Origin: a virus | Strand: one strand, 5' to 3' | Virus record (IMG/VR): IMGVR_UViG_3300032092_000057 | Coordinates: 1-46,723 of that record | Length of the DNA stretch: 46,723 nt | In this document: positions 14,212 to 22,688 of the stretch, piece after piece | Numbering within the stretch: the first letter of the stretch is position 1 | Layout: every line of letters begins with the position of its first letter | Notes under the pieces: generated by a model | What the model saw: only the letters and a program-made list of their open reading frames with translations | What the model was told of the DNA's origin: nothing | Database searches by the model: none | Program-made: the position numbers and the translations under genes

Positions 14212-16242
14212 TTATCCGTATGAAGTTAATGATCCTAGCACAGTCCAAGCTGGTCCAGCTGCTGATCGAATCAGCGTAAAACTTACAATTTCTTTTTTAT
14301 TTGCACCACCAGCTGGTGCTGCCCCACCTTGCCAGTTTAAAGTTTGACCAACACCGTCAATAAGCACATCAGTTGGAATATAAGGTGTAGCACCTTGTAG
14401 TAATATTAATGATAAAACTATAGTACGGTTAACAGTAGTAGGCACATTTGTAAAGTTGGCGGTAAAGTTTGATGCTATGCTGGCATGAGACCAAATTGCC
14501 CCAGTTGAAAAATCATGTACTACTGTGCCAGTTGCCCCTGTTTTAGCAGCATACACTTCTGTACTTTGCTGAGATGTCATTAACTCGGTAAATGTTGGTG
14601 TTATTGCAATTCTAGCAATGGTTCCGCCAATTGTTTGTTGGGTAGCAGTAACGCTAGCTCCTTCAAAATTTAAAGCTGTGTATGTTCCCGATAATGGTAC
14701 ATCTTCTTCGTATATTACTAGACCACCACTACCTGAAACTGTAATAACACCGACCATGCCAGCATGATTACCGCAAATGTATTGATAATTACCAGCTACA
14801 CTTGCCGGAATTTGCCAGTATAATGTTCCTGTAACTTTACCCTGAGCATTTGATCCTGTAGACACTGTTCCGTCAACCGCCACATGAATCAGTCCAGTGT
14901 TGTAATTCGACCCACCGCTTGTTCGTATTAAGAATGGGTGTCCGGTGACATTTAAATTAAATGCAATAGTTGTTCCAGTGATTGCAGTTATTGTTGGATT
15001 ATTTCCACTATACTGATTGTTAAACAAATATGCAGTGTTTCCATTATTTGTAACGTCTAATGCTGTAGTAGCAGGATATGCAAACTGATGGAAAAGTCTA
15101 TTAGAGTAGTTTACAAAATTGTTATCATTGTATATTAAAATTTGCCCAGAAGCTGCACTAATTATTTCAACATCATCAAGCTCGTCTAACCTAGTAACTC
15201 CGCCAGAAACTGTAATAGTCCCTCCGAGGCTGACTGAAGTACCATTAATAGTAATGCTGCTGTTAGTTAGAGATGAGTTAGGAATATTTGCTACATCAGC
15301 ATTTAATGCATTACTGCCGTCTATATAGGTAAATGTAATACCGGTATGTGAACCATTTGAAAATAAAGTTGCAGCACCGTCCTGTGCTTGTTCGAGAGTT
15401 ATGCCCCCGCCGCCTCCCCCTACTACAGCATTTATTGTGTATGTACCAGAATTGTTGGTGATTGTTACATTGTCTCCTGCTAAAATATTTGTAACGCCGC
15501 TATTGCCGCTACCTATTGCAGTTCCATTAATTGTTGATCCAGCTGGTAAATTAACGGCAGTGCCCGTAGCAGTTATAGTTGCTTCGCCTAATTTAATACT
15601 AGATCCGCTTAAATACAAATCTCTCCAACGGTAAGTAGCACTGCCTAAATCATAGGTAACATTAGATGTGGGCAATAGACTCTCACTGAGATTTAATTTA
15701 GCCGGAGTAATTAAAGCGTTTGGAATTTGTTCGAGTGTAATCTGTCCGGTTAGTTGACTAAAACTAGAAGCGCCACCTCCGTCACCTCCGCCGACACTGG
15801 GAGTCATAGGCTGGATCCACTGCAGACTATTCCCATCATCGTAATAGATATACAATTTACCTGTGCTGGTGTTCAACCAAAGAGTTCCGGTCTGTACAGG
15901 TGCTTCCGGAGGACTATCCCCTAAAACAGCGCCACCTAATGCTACTGTACCGCCGCCTGCTCCAATAATTTTACTAGCATCTATACTAACAATCCAACTA
16001 GGATTTACATATGCACCTGTAGTAACTACGGCATTTGATGCCGATAATTTTTCATCAAATGCTTCAGTGGGAATATTTTCTAAATCAGTTCTTGCTAATT
16101 CAAAACCACCCGGAGTTTCACCGTCGTAACATCGTAGACTGTTAGATGTTTTATCAAAGAAAATTTCACCAGCGATACCTCTTTTCCGATCTAAATATGC
16201 ATCGTCGCGAGGCCTAATTCTAAGATTATTATCTTGTTTCAT
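14212..16242 (-). CDS. tail fibre protein with cupredoxin-like segment (676 aa)
   Basis: Fibre-type protein. Residues about 22-50 have the GEIFFDKTSNSLRCYDG pattern found at fibre N termini. A DLGS..YRWRDLYLSGS segment near residue 205, as in many phage fibres, is followed by beta-rich repeats. About residues 410-505 resemble a cupredoxin: a His in GHPFLIRT, then YQYICGNHAGMVGVI with the Cys-His-Met spacing of type 1 copper ligands. The remainder is beta-rich, ending in a domain with AGPAWTVLGSLTSYG. A late element AATAAATA lies 5 nt before ATG, with no visible ribosome-binding site. It is the first gene of the fibre operon. Copper binding is inferred from residues only. Confidence 0.82.
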   Translation of the reverse strand: MKQDNNLRIRPRDDAYLDRKRGIAGEIFFDKTSNSLRCYDGETPGGFELARTDLENIPTEAFDEKLSASNAVVTTGAYVNPSWIVSIDASKIIGAGGGTVALGGAVLGDSPPEAPVQTGTLWLNTSTGKLYIYYDDGNSLQWIQPMTPSVGGGDGGGASSFSQLTGQITLEQIPNALITPAKLNLSESLLPTSNVTYDLGSATYRWRDLYLSGSSIKLGEATITATGTAVNLPAGSTINGTAIGSGNSGVTNILAGDNVTITNNSGTYTINAVVGGGGGGITLEQAQDGAATLFSNGSHTGITFTYIDGSNALNADVANIPNSSLTNSSITINGTSVSLGGTITVSGGVTRLDELDDVEIISAASGQILIYNDNNFVNYSNRLFHQFAYPATTALDVTNNGNTAYLFNNQYSGNNPTITAITGTTIAFNLNVTGHPFLIRTSGGSNYNTGLIHVAVDGTVSTGSNAQGKVTGTLYWQIPASVAGNYQYICGNHAGMVGVITVSGSGGLVIYEEDVPLSGTYTALNFEGASVTATQQTIGGTIARIAITPTFTELMTSQQSTEVYAAKTGATGTVVHDFSTGAIWSHASIASNFTANFTNVPTTVNRTIVLSLILLQGATPYIPTDVLIDGVGQTLNWQGGAAPAGGANKKEIVSFTLIRSAAGPAWTVLGSLTSYG

Positions 16243-16247
16243 ACATG

Positions 16248-16255
16248 TATTTATT
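16248..16255 (-). promoter_or_regulatory. late promoter element AATAAATA of the fibre operon
   Basis: The minus strand reads AATAAATACATGTATG, where the last three bases are the start codon. It matches 7 of 8 positions of TATAAATA, with the same 5-nt gap to ATG as at 5078 and 42706. Confidence 0.55.
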
Positions 16256-16311
16256 GGTTTAACAAATCAAATATAAGTAATTTTAGGTAAATAATTTATA
16301 GGAACACAATA

Positions 16312-16524
16312 ATGACAGATCGTTATCTATTACCAAAAGCTCGCAACACAATTACAAAACAGACTGTAAAAACTCAAGACCTTACAGGTGCTCGTTTTAC
16401 ACTAGCACAACGATCTATAGCCATGGAAGTAGCAGAGCAAATAGCTGTTAAAATGACCCGACGTACCGGCGATGCTTGGGTTGGCTTTGTTGAAGAATAC
16501 ACCCCTACCTATCGTCGAAGTTAA
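16312..16524 (+). CDS. small basic hypothetical protein (70 aa)
   Basis: Function not recognised. Basic, probably helical protein with several Arg and Lys residues (LPKARNTITKQ, then TGARFTLAQRS) and an aromatic C terminus. It is alone on the plus strand between two minus-strand operons. ATG follows TTATAGGAACACA, giving a moderate ribosome-binding site. Its end abuts the convergent GNAT-like gene by one base. Confidence 0.65.
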   Translation: MTDRYLLPKARNTITKQTVKTQDLTGARFTLAQRSIAMEVAEQIAVKMTRRTGDAWVGFVEEYTPTYRRS

Positions 16525-16950
16525 TTACTGATATTCGTAATTAATAGTTTCGAGATTTTCTTGTAGAGTAAATGCACCGTTTTTGTGATGAAATACACGG
16601 GCCATTTCTGTTTTAGGGCTTAATGTTACCCAACGCTTTATAGACTGTTTATTTTCTTTAATATACAGTTGAGCTTCTCTAATCAATTTACGACCAGCTC
16701 CTGGTGTGTAACTCCAAATAGTGTAAAATGCCGCAACGTTTTCACCCGTTGTACCTAACTCACTTTCAGTTGTAGGAACTGCATCAAGATAGGCAACACA
16801 AGTTACTGCCGCTGGAACATTATCATTTAACAGTACAAAAATTTCTGCATGGTCGTGTACTCTACTGCTACTTGGAATAGCAGGACGGACTGGGTCGTCT
16901 TTGATTAGATCGATTAAGGGATCGTTAAGATCTTTGATTATGTGCAACAT
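16525..16950 (-). CDS. GNAT-like acetyltransferase (141 aa)
   Basis: Length and pattern fit a compact GNAT fold. An N-terminal strand is followed by a central strand VAAFYTIWSYTPGAGRKLIREA, where GAGRKLI occupies the position of the acetyl-CoA binding loop and helix. Next come IKRWVTLSP and a C-terminal part with ARVFHHKNGAF, which resembles the late GNAT motif. Substrate unknown. Its leader contains an 8-bp inverted repeat (16952-16959 with 16990-16997), and the bases just before ATG (AGCGAATC) are complementary to the loops of the RNA at 4051-4193. Confidence 0.6.
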   Translation of the reverse strand: MLHIIKDLNDPLIDLIKDDPVRPAIPSSSRVHDHAEIFVLLNDNVPAAVTCVAYLDAVPTTESELGTTGENVAAFYTIWSYTPGAGRKLIREAQLYIKENKQSIKRWVTLSPKTEMARVFHHKNGAFTLQENLETINYEYQ

Positions 16951-16951
16951 G

Positions 16952-16997
16952 ATTCGCTACCTGGTTGTATATATACATACTTATCATCATAGCGAAT
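16952..16997 (-). promoter_or_regulatory. inverted repeat in the leader of the GNAT-like gene
   Basis: ATTCGCTA (16952-16959) and TAGCGAAT (16990-16997) form an 8-bp perfect inverted repeat around a 30-nt interior that contains a second palindrome, GTATATATAC. The arm next to the gene ends 1 nt before ATG, so the folded RNA would hide the initiation region. Confidence 0.5.
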
Positions 16998-17014
16998 TTT
17001 TAATAAAATTGTAA

Positions 17015-18286
17015 TCAGGCAGTCTGTTTTTGTTTGTTATATTGTGCCATAACTTCTGGCGGATAGCTGTTACCCATGTCCATAGCCATTTTTATAACTG
17101 CCATTTGTTTTTGGCTTAAAGGTTGTCCAGGAACTACTAATTCGTTAGCAATTCTATATTCATTTTTAGTAGTAACAGTAGGCTCGGACTTGCTAGTTGA
17201 TTGAGGTGCAGGAGGTTTCTCTGCAGTTGTTGTACTAGGAGGAGTAACTGCTCCAACATCAACTGCTAGAGAATTCAATCCTTTAGCTACATTACTAACA
17301 CGTAATTGTAGCTCGTTTGGCAGTGTTGCTAACATCTTAGGATCTTGCTCATAGGCCATTACTGTCTTTAAGTTATCGGTAATAATCTTTTGATCGGCAG
17401 GATCTAAGTCGGCAATTTCTGTACTGGTAAATGTATCGTAAAGAGCTTTGCCAATGTCATATGCTGTCCATGCAGCCAATCCCGCTCCTACTGCTAGTGC
17501 TGCTGGTCCGGATACTGCCGTAGCTGCTGCTCTACCTGCTATTTTCCTTCCTATGCCTTTTGCACCACCTAACTTACCTGCAAACTTTGATAGTTTGCTT
17601 TGTTTAGTTGTTAGACCACCTAGATAAGTTTTACTACCGTTTGGACCTACAGTATAATAATTGCCTGTTGCCCTATCAAATTTAGCACCAGGGGGAAGTC
17701 TAGGTTTATCTTCTTCTGTAAGTGTTCGCCAAATTTCAAGTTGTTCTTGTTGTGAATATTCGTTGATATTTTCTAAAATATAAGCATCAATTTGTTCTTC
17801 AATGCTTTCAGTTTTAATTTTATATTTTGCTAGAACTGCTTCAATTGCACCTAGTGCGTTTGCTAAACTGTTATTATCAGCGGCAGCACCTTTGTTTTTA
17901 ATAGCTTCAATATCTTTAACTGTAATAGTGCCAGTTGGCTTACGACCCAAGACCATTTCGGCTGCTTTTATAGCTGCCTGTGTTTCTGGACCCATCTTGC
18001 CGTCAACACCAAATCTAGGCAATTCAAATCCGGCATCTACTAGAGCTTGCTGTATTGCTGTTACGTCATCAGCTGGCTGTTCTTTCTCTGCTGGTTTCTC
18101 TGCAGCTGGCTTTTCTGCGGCTGGTTCAGTTGCAGCAGGCTTAGGTGTTGTAGGTGTTGCGGCGGCAGTTTTAGGAGATTTCGTAGTAGGTGCAGTAGTG
18201 TCGGGCCCAAATCCAAAATTGCTAAAGGTAGAAAAATCATCTTCCTTAAGAATATCAATATATTGTCGTAATTGTGTGGAACTCAT
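17015..18286 (-). CDS. peptidoglycan-binding-domain protein, probable virion protein (423 aa)
   Basis: After a helical N terminus (SSTQLRQYIDILKED) and a Pro/Ala/Glu-rich linker (about residues 28-75), residues about 75-135 match the PG_binding_1 fold (IQQALVDAGFE, then GVDGKMGPETQAAIKA). A region with YYTVGPNGSKTYLGG follows. About residues 245-275 are Ala/Gly-rich and could be a membrane-active segment (AAATAVSGPAALAVGAGLAAWTA). No lytic catalytic residues were recognised, so it is better called a cell-wall-binding virion protein than a lysin. ATG follows CCGGAGAG, with a late element GATAAATA upstream. Confidence 0.75.
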   Translation of the reverse strand: MSSTQLRQYIDILKEDDFSTFSNFGFGPDTTAPTTKSPKTAAATPTTPKPAATEPAAEKPAAEKPAEKEQPADDVTAIQQALVDAGFELPRFGVDGKMGPETQAAIKAAEMVLGRKPTGTITVKDIEAIKNKGAAADNNSLANALGAIEAVLAKYKIKTESIEEQIDAYILENINEYSQQEQLEIWRTLTEEDKPRLPPGAKFDRATGNYYTVGPNGSKTYLGGLTTKQSKLSKFAGKLGGAKGIGRKIAGRAAATAVSGPAALAVGAGLAAWTAYDIGKALYDTFTSTEIADLDPADQKIITDNLKTVMAYEQDPKMLATLPNELQLRVSNVAKGLNSLAVDVGAVTPPSTTTAEKPPAPQSTSKSEPTVTTKNEYRIANELVVPGQPLSQKQMAVIKMAMDMGNSYPPEVMAQYNKQKQTA

Positions 18287-18304
18287 CTAACTCTCCGGAT
18301 ATGA

Positions 18305-18312
18305 TATTTATC
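18305..18312 (-). promoter_or_regulatory. late promoter element GATAAATA
   Basis: GATAAATA on the minus strand lies 18 nt before the ATG of the peptidoglycan-binding protein. Unlike the leaderless examples, it leaves room for the GGAGAG ribosome-binding site. It overlaps the last codons of the helicase gene. Confidence 0.6.
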
Positions 18313-19780
18313 ATATATCACTGGGTAGATTATTCAATAACTGTCTTAGTTTAGTGCTTTCTACTTGGGCTGATGTTTTCTTAACTGCAATACCAGATAA
18401 AGGATCTATGCCGTCTTTAGGCTGTGCTCGTTCCCACTGATCAGTTGGTGCAGTAGTGCTAGTTCTTTGTAAGTTATTAAGAATACTAGAACCTTTACTT
18501 ACTGGAACAAAACTACCACCTGAGTTCTCAGTTTGTCCTTCTTCGCCTGGATCTGTAATACGTAGTGTATCAATATTAAAATCTAAATCAATCTTCATGC
18601 CCACACCGCTTGAACTACGAGTTTTCATCAACTGTATCTGATACTTGCCACGCTCACGCATAGCACGACTTGTAAAGATACCAAATACATTATCCGCAGT
18701 TTGAATCTTAGATAGTCCACCTGAAATGTGACTGTGATCAAACTCAACTTCTTCTACAGCACCACGATTTAACTGTGCGGCTGTGACTAGCACACATTGT
18801 TTTTCCACTGCTAGATTACGCAATTCTTCTGATACATACTTGTCCTTAATAAACAAGTTTTCTGCTGAAATCTTCTTGCTGATTGGCATTAACAAATCTA
18901 AGTAATCTAACAACAGGATATCAACTTTACGCCCTAATTTAATTTCATACTCTTTCAAATAACTGCGCACATCGTTAGCAGTCTTACCAGAGGGCAAATA
19001 CTTGACTTGATATGTGCCAGACTTCTTGCCAATGATCTTAACACGCATTTCAACTTCGTCAATCTGCTTGAATACATCACGCGATGGGATCTCAGTAACC
19101 ATACTATCTACACGCATTGAAACTAGTTCTTCACTAAGTTCAAGCGTCAGGTACACTACATTTAAGCCCTGTAGTGCCCAGTTCACACCTAGGTTCGCTA
19201 GGAATAGCGATTTACCTGCACCTGATCCACCTGCAAAGATATTCAACTCTCCGCGGTTAAAGCCACCAAACAACCGTTTATCTACAGTATCCCAGCCAGT
19301 CTTTAACTGTCCGTTGTTGTCTTTGATCTTCATTAATCGAGCACGTGGATCTAAGAAATAGTCTGTGCCTAGATCCTTAGTCAACCCAACTTGTACGGCC
19401 TTCTTAACCAGTTCTTCTACTGGACCGTACTCACCTTTTTCTAACAGGTCAGCCGATGCTAGAATAGCTTTCTCTAGGCCCTTGTGACGGATGAATGTTT
19501 CAAAGTCTTGTAACAACCAGTCGTAGTGTTCTTCTTTAAGTTCGTCAGTAAACTTGAATGTAGAGCCTGTGGCTGCATTAACAATGTCGTATGTAGGCAA
19601 TACATTATGTTCTACTACATAGTCATTGATAAACTTAGCCGATGGTTGTAGCTTGCGATCAAACAGTTCGTGATCAAAAATACTTTGGCAGCGTACAAAT
19701 GTTTCTGCATCACTTAGCATCATCTCTAAATAAAGTCGTTGGATTTCGTATCCGTAGTCTGCGTTTTGTCTTGTGGTCAT
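18311..19780 (-). CDS. 41: replicative DNA helicase, T4 gp41 type
   Basis: DnaB-family hexameric helicase that unwinds DNA at the fork and works with the primase. It is 489 residues, close to T4 gp41. A helical N-terminal domain is followed by a RecA-like core: Walker A GGSGAGKS at about 184-191, Walker B LLLDYLD at about 289-295, and AAQLNRG near 335. The C terminus is Ser/Thr-rich and likely flexible. Upstream are the carbamoyltransferase, a 37-residue gene and the primase. A sigma70-type promoter ends 6 nt before ATG, so a separate leaderless mRNA is possible. Confidence 0.93.
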   Translation of the reverse strand: MTTRQNADYGYEIQRLYLEMMLSDAETFVRCQSIFDHELFDRKLQPSAKFINDYVVEHNVLPTYDIVNAATGSTFKFTDELKEEHYDWLLQDFETFIRHKGLEKAILASADLLEKGEYGPVEELVKKAVQVGLTKDLGTDYFLDPRARLMKIKDNNGQLKTGWDTVDKRLFGGFNRGELNIFAGGSGAGKSLFLANLGVNWALQGLNVVYLTLELSEELVSMRVDSMVTEIPSRDVFKQIDEVEMRVKIIGKKSGTYQVKYLPSGKTANDVRSYLKEYEIKLGRKVDILLLDYLDLLMPISKKISAENLFIKDKYVSEELRNLAVEKQCVLVTAAQLNRGAVEEVEFDHSHISGGLSKIQTADNVFGIFTSRAMRERGKYQIQLMKTRSSSGVGMKIDLDFNIDTLRITDPGEEGQTENSGGSFVPVSKGSSILNNLQRTSTTAPTDQWERAQPKDGIDPLSGIAVKKTSAQVESTKLRQLLNNLPSDI

Positions 19781-19786
19781 TGTTCT

Positions 19787-19815
19787 ATTATACTTTCTTT
19801 ATACATTAATTGCAA
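19787..19815 (-). promoter_or_regulatory. sigma70-type promoter of the helicase gene
   Basis: On the minus strand TTGCAA (19810-19815), a 17-nt spacer and TATAAT (19787-19792). It overlaps the end of the carbamoyltransferase gene. Only 6 nt separate the -10 box from ATG. Confidence 0.65.
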
Positions 19816-20752
19816 TATGTTTGACTGGGTTCCAGTCATCTTTTTTAATTCTTTGTTTGGTATGATACAGTACTGCACCTAGGCTGCTGCTGGGATCTCC
19901 GGGATCAGCTAAACTCCATCTGTACTTAAACATAGGCTCTACTTGAGTTCGATTTGCCTGACTGTTCATAGCACACCCACCCATATAAACTAGACATTCA
20001 GCATTGGTTAATCGTTTGGCCTCAACCATTACATAGTTAACTTCGAATTCAAATCGTTCTTGTACGGCTGCGGCAATATCACACTGCTCCTGTATAGTTG
20101 CTGGCTCAGGACTCCAGTTTAGTACGCCACGATGAAAATTGTACTTAAGATCAACTATGCCCGTGCCAAAGTAGTGGCCGACCTCTTGTCTAAATCTAGC
20201 AGGGTCACCTTGTTCGGCCATTTTCTGTAGTAGGTATTCGTCACGTATGGGAGTAAGGCCTAGTAGTTTAGTAAATGCACTATAGAATAGGCCTAGACTG
20301 TTTGGATACCTAGCAGACCAAAGTTTCTTCATTTCTCCATTCCGTCCTTGCCAAATACTAGCACATTCAAACTCACCTATAGCATCTAGTACTACAATGG
20401 CACAGTGATTAAATGGACTAGTATAATAGCCCGCGGCCGCATGGCTGGCATGATGGGCTGTGTAGGTAACGGGTGCATAGCCTAACCCCCATTTCTTAAG
20501 ATGATGCTTGGGAAGATTATCTAACCTAAATGCTGTCTTATATTGTCCGGCTTTGATTTGCCTAGCTTTCTTAACCCAGGGATCTTCATACCAAAAGATA
20601 TGATCTGGCTCCCAACCTTTGAGCATGGCGTCACTTATTAGGTTGTGTGGATTGTCACGAGTCTTATCAACACTATTAAATATCAGTTGGCCGTTATCAA
20701 ACACAGCAAGGCTACTGCCATGATTAAGTGCGTTAATTCCCCACTGTATCAT
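19799..20752 (-). CDS. carbamoyltransferase, NodU/CmcH family, Kae1-like domain only
   Basis: A 317-residue protein matching the N-terminal Kae1-like domain of NodU/CmcH/TobZ carbamoyltransferases. It has GINALNHGSSLAV at the start, a putative metal-binding HHASHAA near residue 100, VLDAIGEFECAS, and GGCAMNSQAN plus DPGDPSSSLGAVL towards the end. Full family members are about 550-600 residues and carry a C-terminal YrdC-like domain that makes carbamoyl-adenylate; here that part is missing. The frame ends cleanly, so a short form is more likely than a recent break. Substrate unknown: a nucleotide sugar or modified DNA base are options. It lies between primase and helicase and overlaps its upstream neighbour (ATGA). 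Confidence 0.85.
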   Translation of the reverse strand: MIQWGINALNHGSSLAVFDNGQLIFNSVDKTRDNPHNLISDAMLKGWEPDHIFWYEDPWVKKARQIKAGQYKTAFRLDNLPKHHLKKWGLGYAPVTYTAHHASHAAAGYYTSPFNHCAIVVLDAIGEFECASIWQGRNGEMKKLWSARYPNSLGLFYSAFTKLLGLTPIRDEYLLQKMAEQGDPARFRQEVGHYFGTGIVDLKYNFHRGVLNWSPEPATIQEQCDIAAAVQERFEFEVNYVMVEAKRLTNAECLVYMGGCAMNSQANRTQVEPMFKYRWSLADPGDPSSSLGAVLYHTKQRIKKDDWNPVKHIAINV

Positions 20753-20862
20753 TTGTAAATAAACGGATCTTGTTTACGCAATTCTTCTATGCGCTTTTTA
20801 ATTCTTTGTTTTTCTTTCCACTTTGCCCAGGGCCATGTCATATAGTACCATATTGTTTTCAT
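20749..20862 (-). CDS. 37-residue Trp-rich basic protein
   Basis: A short ORF between primase and carbamoyltransferase. ATG follows AAGGAAGAAAA. Its start overlaps the primase stop and its stop overlaps the next start, both as ATGA, so it is tightly coupled. The N terminus is aromatic (IWYYMTWPWAKW), and the rest is a charged helix ending RKQDPFIYK. An N-terminal membrane-anchoring helix with a basic tail is possible. Similar small genes with a DPFIY ending are, to my recollection, common in marine T4-like phages. Function unknown. Confidence 0.75.
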   Translation of the reverse strand: MKTIWYYMTWPWAKWKEKQRIKKRIEELRKQDPFIYK

Positions 20863-21848
20863 TTTTCTTCCTTAAACCATTGTTTAGCATTTAAACGTAT
20901 TTTAAGTTCTGTACTTACAGAATTTTTTACAATAGTATATAATGTATATAGTCTTCCGTATTTTTTAACAGAATCATTTATATCTTTTATACCGTCTCCC
21001 CAGCTAGGAAAACTGACACTCCATCCAAATTCTATAGCTTGCTCTATCATTTTAGGACCATCATGATCTCTATCTGGTACAACTATAACTTCTTTGTTTA
21101 GCTGATTTATTAATAATCGTTGTCCTGCACCTACTTCAGAACTCATAACTGCTACGCCACCTACGCAGATAGCATCCATAGGACCTTCACACACAATAAC
21201 AAACTTTTTATTCCAGGGTTGATTGTCTAAGTTAAACACATAGTTAGGTTGTTGTTCGCTTATGTACTTTGGTTTGCCTTCGGTAATTTTTCTAGCAGTA
21301 TAACCAACTGTATTGCCTTTGTAGTAAAAAGGAATAATAAATCTGTTGTTAAACCCATCTTCAGGTGTCCAATAAAAAGGATAGTCTTCTAAATATAAAT
21401 TTCTACCTAATAGATATTCAACTACTGGCAGTAATTCTTCAGGAGGATTATCTAAAAAGTTAGCAATGGGTTCTGCACCTTTAGGCAGTGCTTTGTCAAA
21501 AAATGTAGGTATTAGGCTTTCATGTACAGCATTAGGGCCGTCTTCTTTAAGACGCAGTGCATCTAATGCACACTTGGTTATTTGATCATCTGGTACATTT
21601 AACCATTGTAATAGTTTTTTAAATTTAGTAGTAATCGGTCTACCAGGTTGCCAACTAGCTTTAAATTGACAATTAAAACAATGATAACTAACTCCGTCAC
21701 CATTGACTATAATACCACCACGTTGTCTATTATCATGCCCAGATCCAGTATGGTGGCAGCAGACGGCGTTAAAACTTACCCAACCGCTAGGAGTAACTTT
21801 TCTTTTCGGAGGTAAAAATGACTGTACTGTATCTGTGATAATACTCAT
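20859..21848 (-). CDS. 61: DNA primase, T4 gp61 type
   Basis: Makes RNA primers for lagging-strand synthesis together with gp41. It is 329 residues, close to T4 gp61. The N terminus has a zinc-binding region with CCHH near 30-33 and CFNC near 57-60. A Toprim region follows with EGPMD (near residue 218) and PDRDHDG (near 258), which carry the metal-binding acidic residues. It heads the operon primase, 37-residue gene, carbamoyltransferase, and is followed by the helicase. ATG sits 10 nt before the end of the divergent virion-like gene with no strong ribosome-binding site. Confidence 0.92.
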   Translation of the reverse strand: MSIITDTVQSFLPPKRKVTPSGWVSFNAVCCHHTGSGHDNRQRGGIIVNGDGVSYHCFNCQFKASWQPGRPITTKFKKLLQWLNVPDDQITKCALDALRLKEDGPNAVHESLIPTFFDKALPKGAEPIANFLDNPPEELLPVVEYLLGRNLYLEDYPFYWTPEDGFNNRFIIPFYYKGNTVGYTARKITEGKPKYISEQQPNYVFNLDNQPWNKKFVIVCEGPMDAICVGGVAVMSSEVGAGQRLLINQLNKEVIVVPDRDHDGPKMIEQAIEFGWSVSFPSWGDGIKDINDSVKKYGRLYTLYTIVKNSVSTELKIRLNAKQWFKEEK

Positions 21849-21857
21849 ACATACATT

Positions 21858-22667
21858 TTAACGTCTTACTAAAACTTTGTCAACAGTTCCGGTGTTTTCG
21901 TTAAGATGAGTGTACTTGATTCTTAGCCAACCAAGATTGTTAGAATAATCTATAATTGAATTATAGACTTTTGAAACTCTGTCAGTAGTGGTTGCTACAT
22001 TGAATGTTTCAACTGTGCGCCATTCTGTAAAGGCATGTACAATAACATCTTCAGTTAGTTGTACTTCAATTTCAGCCTCTAAACTATCCAACCAAAATTC
22101 TAAACTTAGAGTGTTTACAGTTGAAATGTCATTAGGAAAATTAACTTCAGCTGCTTCGCTAGTATATACTCTTACCCACGGATTAACTGTTTGATCTTCT
22201 GAATAATTAAACGTGTCAATTATTATAGGCTCTAGTGCTTTAGGCATCGCAGTACCTATGAAATCAAAAGTGCCCGATACTCCGAACTGAGTGTCTCCAT
22301 ACACTGGAGTTTTACTACCGTTTGGATTTTCAACATAGATAGTATAGTTTAAAAATTGCGGTGCTAGGGTAGTTAACGCAGTAGAAGGGATAGTAAACGT
22401 AGCAAGTCCAGGTGTTGTGCTGTGTGCCACAGTAGAGGTATACACCTCTTGTTGTAGTTCATCCATTACAACAACTTTGATTGTTTTGTTGCTAACATCA
22501 ATTCGCTTTTGGTCTGCGTTCTTAATGTCTAATAAGAGCTCATTATCTAGCCCTTTGTATATTTTAAATTTTCTTTGGTACACGATTCTATACTCCGTTG
22601 GATGTACAGCCAAATCAGTAGTTAGCAGAATTCTGTTTGGGTATAAATAACTTGAAATTTTTTGCAT
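21858..22667 (-). CDS. probable virion structural protein (269 aa)
   Basis: Function not recognised. The sequence is beta-rich, with an Ig-like alternation in residues about 40-130 (VVVMDELQQEVYTSTV, then FTIPSTALTTLAP) and a C-terminal beta sandwich-like part. No catalytic motifs. An exact late consensus TATAAATA lies 21 nt upstream of ATG, which supports late expression and a structural role. It shares its control region with the divergent 125-residue gene. Confidence 0.7.
   Translation of the reverse strand: MQKISSYLYPNRILLTTDLAVHPTEYRIVYQRKFKIYKGLDNELLLDIKNADQKRIDVSNKTIKVVVMDELQQEVYTSTVAHSTTPGLATFTIPSTALTTLAPQFLNYTIYVENPNGSKTPVYGDTQFGVSGTFDFIGTAMPKALEPIIIDTFNYSEDQTVNPWVRVYTSEAAEVNFPNDISTVNTLSLEFWLDSLEAEIEVQLTEDVIVHAFTEWRTVETFNVATTTDRVSKVYNSIIDYSNNLGWLRIKYTHLNENTGTVDKVLVRR
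22652..22659 (+). promoter_or_regulatory. late promoter TATAAATA for the 125-residue gene
   Basis: Exact T4 late consensus on the plus strand, 36 nt before the plus-strand ATG and within the first codons of the divergent minus-strand gene. Confidence 0.6.
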
Positions 22668-22688
22668 TTGGTGACTTCGCCTTAACAG

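Noticed and set aside
17802-18290. 162-residue plus-strand ORF opposite the peptidoglycan-binding protein
   Set aside because: It lies opposite the Ala/Pro-rich linker, whose codon bias leaves the other strand open; low-complexity product.
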